Shown one piece after another: positions 59,501 through 64,000 of a DNA stretch of 64,000 nucleotides; position 1 is the stretch's first letter, and the number at the start of each line of letters is the position of its first letter. Made by a program: the position numbers and the translations under genes. The stretch is from Cercis canadensis. Taxonomy: Eukaryota > Streptophyta > Magnoliopsida > Fabales > Fabaceae. The stretch lies in assembly GCA_003255065.1 (NCBI GenBank), contig QAOA01001442.1, positions 608,332 through 672,331 of the forward strand. Reading direction: 5' to 3'. The notes beneath the pieces are model-generated. The model ran no database searches and was not told the DNA's origin. It was given only the letters and a program-made list of their open reading frames with translations.

Positions 59501-61504
59501 CGAGCTGCAACAGAAATTGCAGATATACGACGAGGCTGAGTGCAAATTATGTTGCAATTAGCTCCTTGCAAGCACAATATCTCCTCTTCCAGAATGAACT
59601 GTGGCAGCTGAGTTGTTTTGCCACAACCTGTCTCTCCTGAAACTACCAACACCTGTACTTTATGCAAACCAAATTTTACTTTGGGGACCCAACACTACAA
59701 CCGAGACCTTAGAATGACCTCAACTGATAAAAATTAGGGAATAATAGTAAGCAAAACATTAAAAGAAGTCCAATCAGACCACGCATCATATGGCAATTTA
59801 TGACAATTGCAGATCTGAAGATTTAGTTTTTCCTTCTTTTCTCATTTCTGAAAAGATCTGCAGATATTAATTAATATGAACACTGAGTAACAGATATACA
59901 TACTAACTCTTTAATACCTATTAGTAATCAACTATGGTGCATAAGACATTTGTATCACTAGATATAAAATTGCACACCTGGTTTTCTTGAACAGCTTTCA
60001 GAAATGTAGACTTCATTTTAAATGCAGGAAGGTTTTCCCTAAATGACTTCATTGCCTTCAAACTATCACTTGCCTGCACATAAATAATATACAATTCTGA
60101 CATGAGCTTAAAAGAGATATAAAGCAATCAAGTAATTTGCACAATTACTATAAACAAATGATACCAAATTGACTGTAACCATATGTACCTGCATATTTTC
60201 CTGCCTTTCCTTGAGTTCAACACTAAGTTTCTCCTTGGAAGAATCAGTCTGCTGTGCAGAAACAGGTTTAGTTGTACTTGTTGACAGTTTACCTCCCTGA
60301 TTAGTTGTTAAAGAAGGCGCACTAAGTGTTGCTGTCCCCGTTGACTGTGAGTTATTCAAAAGATTTTCCACTCTCCTCTCAATGTCTGTGGACATTATAA
60401 TCTGCAGAAAACTCAAAATTGTCAATACCTTTTCAAAATTTCACAACCACGAATAGGGAGACAGACAGAGAAATAGTACAGATGTAATTCACCTCCTTCT
60501 GTGTAGATCCATGACGTTCATCAAGATCTGCACGATAATCGGGCAACGGAACTTTGCTAATGACAAGAGTTTTCCCTTTATTATAAGCATGGCTTTCTTT
60601 GCCCAAATACAAAATCAGGTGAATAAAATGTCAGACAAAAATGGAAATATGAAATTAACGTTTTAAAATAACAAATGAAATGCTAAAATTTCAGGAAGAG
60701 ATAATATCATTATCAATAGATAAATACTTGAGACAAAAGATGGTTTAATTAGATTTCTACGCTCACAATGGAAGTCAATATCTGCTGAGTATGTATGGAA
60801 TGCACTTACAAGTATAGCCCCACTTCATAAGCCATATCGCCTAGGGTTTGCTGGTCTGTGCGACTGAAGTTACGCTTAATGATCATCTCCTGCTCCCCTC
60901 CTCTTTTCATCTTCTCCAACTTATCCCACCACTCATTCTCATCAAGGACTTCCTTCTGCATCACAGAAAAATTTAAACACCCAACTGAATCAATAACAAT
61001 ACATATGAGAGTCTCTCGAAAGTATCTGCTAAAGTAATGTTGAACTAGCAATGACCACATCAAACACGGGTGTGTATTCACTACTCAGAGAGTTCCTTGG
61101 GTACAACAGTTCCTTTCAACAATAATCAGCTCAACGGAACAATTTGTAATATTAGTTTCCACAAACCGAAATGCTCAATATATATTCATCTACTCAGCCA
61201 GGAAAAATAAAACACACACACACAATATCGTTCTCATTCAATTCTCCTCATGCTTAATCCATCTTCAAATTATTTATTGAATTTTAAGTGGAGTAGCTGC
61301 ATAATCTGTATCTGAATAACATTTCTTCCGAATGAGCACCTCGACTTGCTGTTGTCTCAGGCGCTCAGCTCGCCATACTGGGTCCCACCACCTTTGCTCG
61401 CCCCGACCACCACCTCGGCCCCCTCCACGGCGGCCGCCACCACCGCGTCCGGCAGAAGATGAGCCTCCTCTGCGACCGCCCTGGAAATTGGGGCGGTAAG
61501 ACAT
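53559..61504 (-). CDS. DExH1: DEAH/RHA-type RNA helicase, DExH1 (DHX36-like)
   Basis: ATP-dependent RNA helicase of the DHX36/DHX9 group. Coding exons from the 5' end: 61340-61504, 60810-60955, 60493-60592, 60189-60401, 59978-60073, 59377-59652, 58652-58855, 58393-58548, 57299-57391, 56665-56879, 55442-55601, 54958-55231, 54682-54874, 54400-54586, 53806-54174, 53559-53687; 991 aa. An RGG-rich N-terminus (about residues 8-35) is followed by [18 protein letters not shown]. Motif I is GETGCGKTT, Ia [20 protein letters not shown], and [10 protein letters not shown] split across an intron; HA2 and OB regions follow, with [13 protein letters not shown] and [21 protein letters not shown]. Introns after exons 8 and 10 begin with GC (GAG/GCATGT and AG/GCAAGC); no GT alternative keeps the frame. 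An in-frame ATG at 61609 would add 35 residues. Length and exon junctions agree with Arabidopsis DExH1 as I remember it. Confidence 0.94.
59183..59243. mobile_element. Mini-insertion in a DExH1 intron
   Basis: GGACCAGGAAGTAACCAT (59183-59200) is followed by GAAATGTTTCCC and twelve A, then an imperfect copy of the same flank, GGAATCAGAAAGTAACAT (about 59226-59243). A short unique 3' end plus poly(A) and a flanking repeat fits an extremely truncated retroposon. The flank is diverged, so confidence is limited. Confidence 0.35.
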
Positions 61505-61814
61505 GACAGATATCGAGATCCGAAGCCTACCAGGAAAAAGTTTCGGAGCGGGCGAGTGCTTAGGGAAGAAATGATAGTACAAGTTAACGCGGAAAAGGCA
61601 GGCAGCCATTTATAACACGGACATTAACAGCATGGACTTGGTTTTGGTGGACAGTGGACAGTTGGGCTGCACTTGGAGAGTGTGGATTGCAACGTGTCGC
61701 GGGAGGGACTAACGGTACACGATTTAAAGATACAGCGAATAATGTTTTTATTCCTCATTAACAAAAAAAAAAAGTACTGAATAAAATAAATGGGGATTTT
61801 ATGATACTACATAA

Positions 61815-61973
61815 GTATGTTATACTACACTAACGTAGCAAGTATACATAATTTTTATATTTTATTATATATAAAATATAATTTATTTAATTTTTTAAAT
61901 AAATTTAAAAATAGTTAATTTATACACATGTCATTTATTTATTGGTTATTCCTATGTAGTATGACATACTATA
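61815..61973. mobile_element. Small MITE-like inverted-repeat element
   Basis: The left end AGTATGTTATACTACAC (61814-61830) is the imperfect complement of the right end ATGTAGTATGACATACT (about 61953-61969). The interior is AT-rich with further self-complementary stretches (TTATATATAAAATATAATT). No coding capacity. An N at 61976 lies just outside the right end. Confidence 0.5.
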
Positions 61974-62039
61974 TANATTACATAAATATTAAAAGTATCT
62001 AAGAAACCTCCTAAAATAAAATAATGTTTTCAACAAAGT

Positions 62040-62705
62040 ACATGTATTAGTGCTTTCTTGACAATTTGGTTGCAAAATTACTAAAGTCTTTATAAGAAAA
62101 ACTTGTATAAGAGTGGACGAATTTATCGTGAGTTTTTCTTTTTTATGTTAAATATAATAAATTAATAAAGAATGACATTAATATAATTACTGAAACCAAA
62201 ATTTAAAATCTATTAATGAATTACGTATTTTATTGATCTCTTGACCAATTAATGGTAAAATTATTAAAGCTTTCATAAGAAAAACTTTCATAAAAAATTG
62301 CTGAATTTATGTGATTGTTTATTTTATGGAAGTCTTTATAAGAATCAATTTTATCAAAGTTGAATTTATATAATTTTTTAATTTTTATGTGAATTTTAAA
62401 ATTTTAATAAAAATACGTAAAAGTGATTAATAAAGCTAAAACTTGAAATATTTTAACAAAATTCATGCGTTAGTGATTTTTGATGATTAATTCATAAAAA
62501 CTAATAAAGTCTTAAAAAAAATTTATGAAAGAGGATGAATTTACTCGAGTATTTAAATTTTTACGTGGAGTTTGATAAATTAATAAAAAAATAGCTAAAT
62601 ATCACTAATAAAGCAGAAGTTTAAAATCTTTTAACGAAAATGTGTGTTAGTAATCTCTTCTCTTGACCAGTTAATATAAAATTACTAATGCCCTTGATTT
62701 TAGCA
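62040..62705. repeat. Degenerate tandem array, about four units of 180-240 bp
   Basis: A recurring block reads roughly TTAGTGATCTCTTGACCAATTAATGGTAAAATTACTAAAG, broken here by variation. It begins near 62049, 62232, 62470 and 62647. Each block is followed by a TTTATAAGAAAAACTT-like segment and a GAATTTAT(CG)TGAGT-like segment. Units are strongly diverged from one another, so the array is old. Confidence 0.5.
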
Positions 62706-63065
62706 AAATTCATCTATACTATTTTAGTACTAAAATATATAATAAATTTTTTCAGGGCTAGTTCCTTTTGTATCGTATAGTATACATAGTTACATACAAA
62801 TCCGTGTTACAGAAAGAATAATTAAAACAAAAGGATATCCGTTGGGGCCAAACGACGATGTCGTCCAACGTTAAGTAAACCGGTTCGGCTTCTCTCGACT
62901 GCACACTGGCGATTCCTGTCTTGTTCTCAATCATCCGTTGACGGCAGAGATCCCGATCTTGCAGAGCTGCCAAACTGGGAATTCAGCCCCCAACTAGTTG
63001 CATCTGACTCAGTGTCACAATTTGAAGGCGAAGCCCAATCAACCGGAGAAAGAAAGAAGAAGACC

Positions 63066-63866
63066 ATGGATCCGGCGAAGACGCCACTTGGCCAAATGCT
63101 TTTGGAAGAGCTGACTCCGGTTGTCATGGTCTTTTCTACCCCACTCGCCGAAGAGGCATGTCTTAAAAACGGCCTCTCCTTCCTTCAGATGCTTACCCCA
63201 TTCTGCTCCTTCAATAACATCGACGGTAATTTTCCAACTAATCTTCATGTACACAGCACACATTTTTGTGAGTACACTAATATAGGGTTTTTGACAAGCA
63301 TGTTTGTTCTGTTTGTTGCAGTGCCTGTAAGGACAGCCAGTGATCAGCCCTATAGGCTTCAGAAATTCAAATTACGGTTATTTTATTCTTCGGATATCAG
63401 AAAGCCCGATTTAGAGGTAAATGTTCAATGGGTTATTTCCTTGACGAAGAAACTTGAAGAACTTTGTATATGCATTATTTCTAGACAATTAAGCAGTTGG
63501 GAAATGAATTGTGAAGTTCAGCTCATCTGCTTACTAAAAAAAATAAGCTCTGGCAATCTGAAATTCGAACCTGTTTATTTCTGTTTCGTGTTTTAAGTTT
63601 ATTGGCAGCGATATGTAGTTGTGGGAAAACTGTGAGAGAAGTAGGATTTCAGTTTTGGTTAATTTTACCTGTGATATAGGTCTTTTTCTAGTACTTCAGC
63701 AATCTGCATTACATAAATAAATAAGTGCACTATGGTTCTATTTGTGTATCTACACCTTTTAACTAGGTAGCTAAAGAGCATTTGAAGCAAGTTATCTCAG
63801 AGGCTGGGGAGAAAGAGATTTCTCAGCTGTCATCTGACGCACCAGAAATCAATCATGTACTTGCTA
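63066..63866 (+). CDS. TRS85: TRAPPC8/TRS85-like TRAPP complex subunit, 5' part
   Basis: First three coding exons, 63066-63225, 63322-63416 and 63767-63866, joined by GT-AG introns in consistent phase; the last exon ends at A/GTAAGT and the gene runs out of the window. The encoded start, MDPAKTPLGQMLLEEL, with PVRTASDQPYRLQKFKLRLF and a VAKEHLKQVISEAGEKE segment, matches the N-terminus of plant TRAPPC8 (Arabidopsis At5g16280) as I remember it. TRS85/TRAPPC8 is a TRAPPIII subunit acting in Golgi trafficking and autophagy. An in-frame ATG at 63012 would add 18 residues, but the conserved proteins start at the MDPAK methionine. The full protein is expected to be well over 1000 aa, so only a small N-terminal part is visible. 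Confidence 0.88.
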
Positions 63867-64000
63867 GTAAGTGATCCACTGTATAGAATCTATCTTCAGC
63901 CATGGTTTGTGCCTGTTTCCTGCTATTCTTTTTTTTTTTCGAAGTTAGCTATACTTTGTCAAATTTATTATAATATATATATATGATGAAGATGATGAAT

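Larger units (their letters stand above)
61505..63065. promoter_or_regulatory. Divergent promoter region between DExH1 and TRAPPC8 genes
   Basis: The two genes are transcribed away from each other, 1.56 kb apart between the chosen start codons. The GC-richer edges (about 61505-61740 and 62830-63065) probably hold the core promoters and leaders. The AT-rich middle contains an inverted-repeat element (61815-61973), an N at 61976 and a degenerate tandem array (62040-62700). It is likely DNA inserted or amplified after the two promoters were juxtaposed. Confidence 0.5.

Noticed and set aside
1..64000. tRNA, rRNA, known miRNA precursors or CRISPR arrays
   Set aside because: No tRNA T-loop/cloverleaf, rRNA core or mature sequence of the common conserved plant miRNAs was noticed by eye; a covariance-model search would be needed to exclude them fully.

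Overview
This window is plant nuclear DNA, almost certainly from a eudicot. It is AT-rich and intron-rich, and carries eight protein genes of typical angiosperm families, with no bacterial, viral or organellar gene blocks. I cannot name the species. Ten isolated N positions, several inside homopolymers or between near-identical copies, show a draft assembly with minimal-gap joins.

Layout: 1-7.2 kb is gene-poor flank with G-box, DRE and TCP-type motif clusters. 8.7-11.3 kb (+) is a BEL1-like TALE homeodomain factor (BLH1 type, 4 coding exons, 695 aa) behind a long pyrimidine-rich leader. 13.5-15.1 kb (-) is a BTB/POZ protein whose true start lies in a 12-nt coding first exon. 19.9-21.1 kb (+) and 28.6-29.9 kb (+) are two intronless U-box/ARM E3 ligases, PUB24-like and PUB22/23-like. 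34.5-35.4 kb (-) is a DOF3.5-like zinc-finger factor. 37.7-51.4 kb (-) is VIRILIZER, the scaffold of the m6A RNA methyltransferase complex; I could reconstruct 28 coding exons giving 2195 aa. 53.6-61.5 kb (-) is a DExH1 RNA helicase (DHX36 type, 16 coding exons, 991 aa). 63.07 kb to the end (+) is the 5' part of a TRAPPC8/TRS85 tethering-complex subunit.

The genes do not form an operon-like system, but the set has a shared history. From memory of Arabidopsis locus numbers, BLH1, PUB23 and DExH1 are neighbours on chromosome 2, DOF3.5 and PUB22 are neighbours on chromosome 3, and the BTB gene and VIRILIZER are neighbours elsewhere on chromosome 3. This window therefore looks like the less fractionated ancestral block from which those duplicated segments lost different genes.

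The most unusual sequence signals are: (a) a class of tiny insertions, an A- or T-tract plus a few bases, each flanked by a 12-18 bp direct repeat, as expected of extremely 5'-truncated LINE insertions; (b) two GC-AG introns in one helicase gene; (c) assembly-join duplications, one of which duplicates a VIRILIZER exon; (d) several inverted-repeat (MITE-like) elements and a degenerate tandem array in the DExH1/TRAPPC8 divergent promoter.
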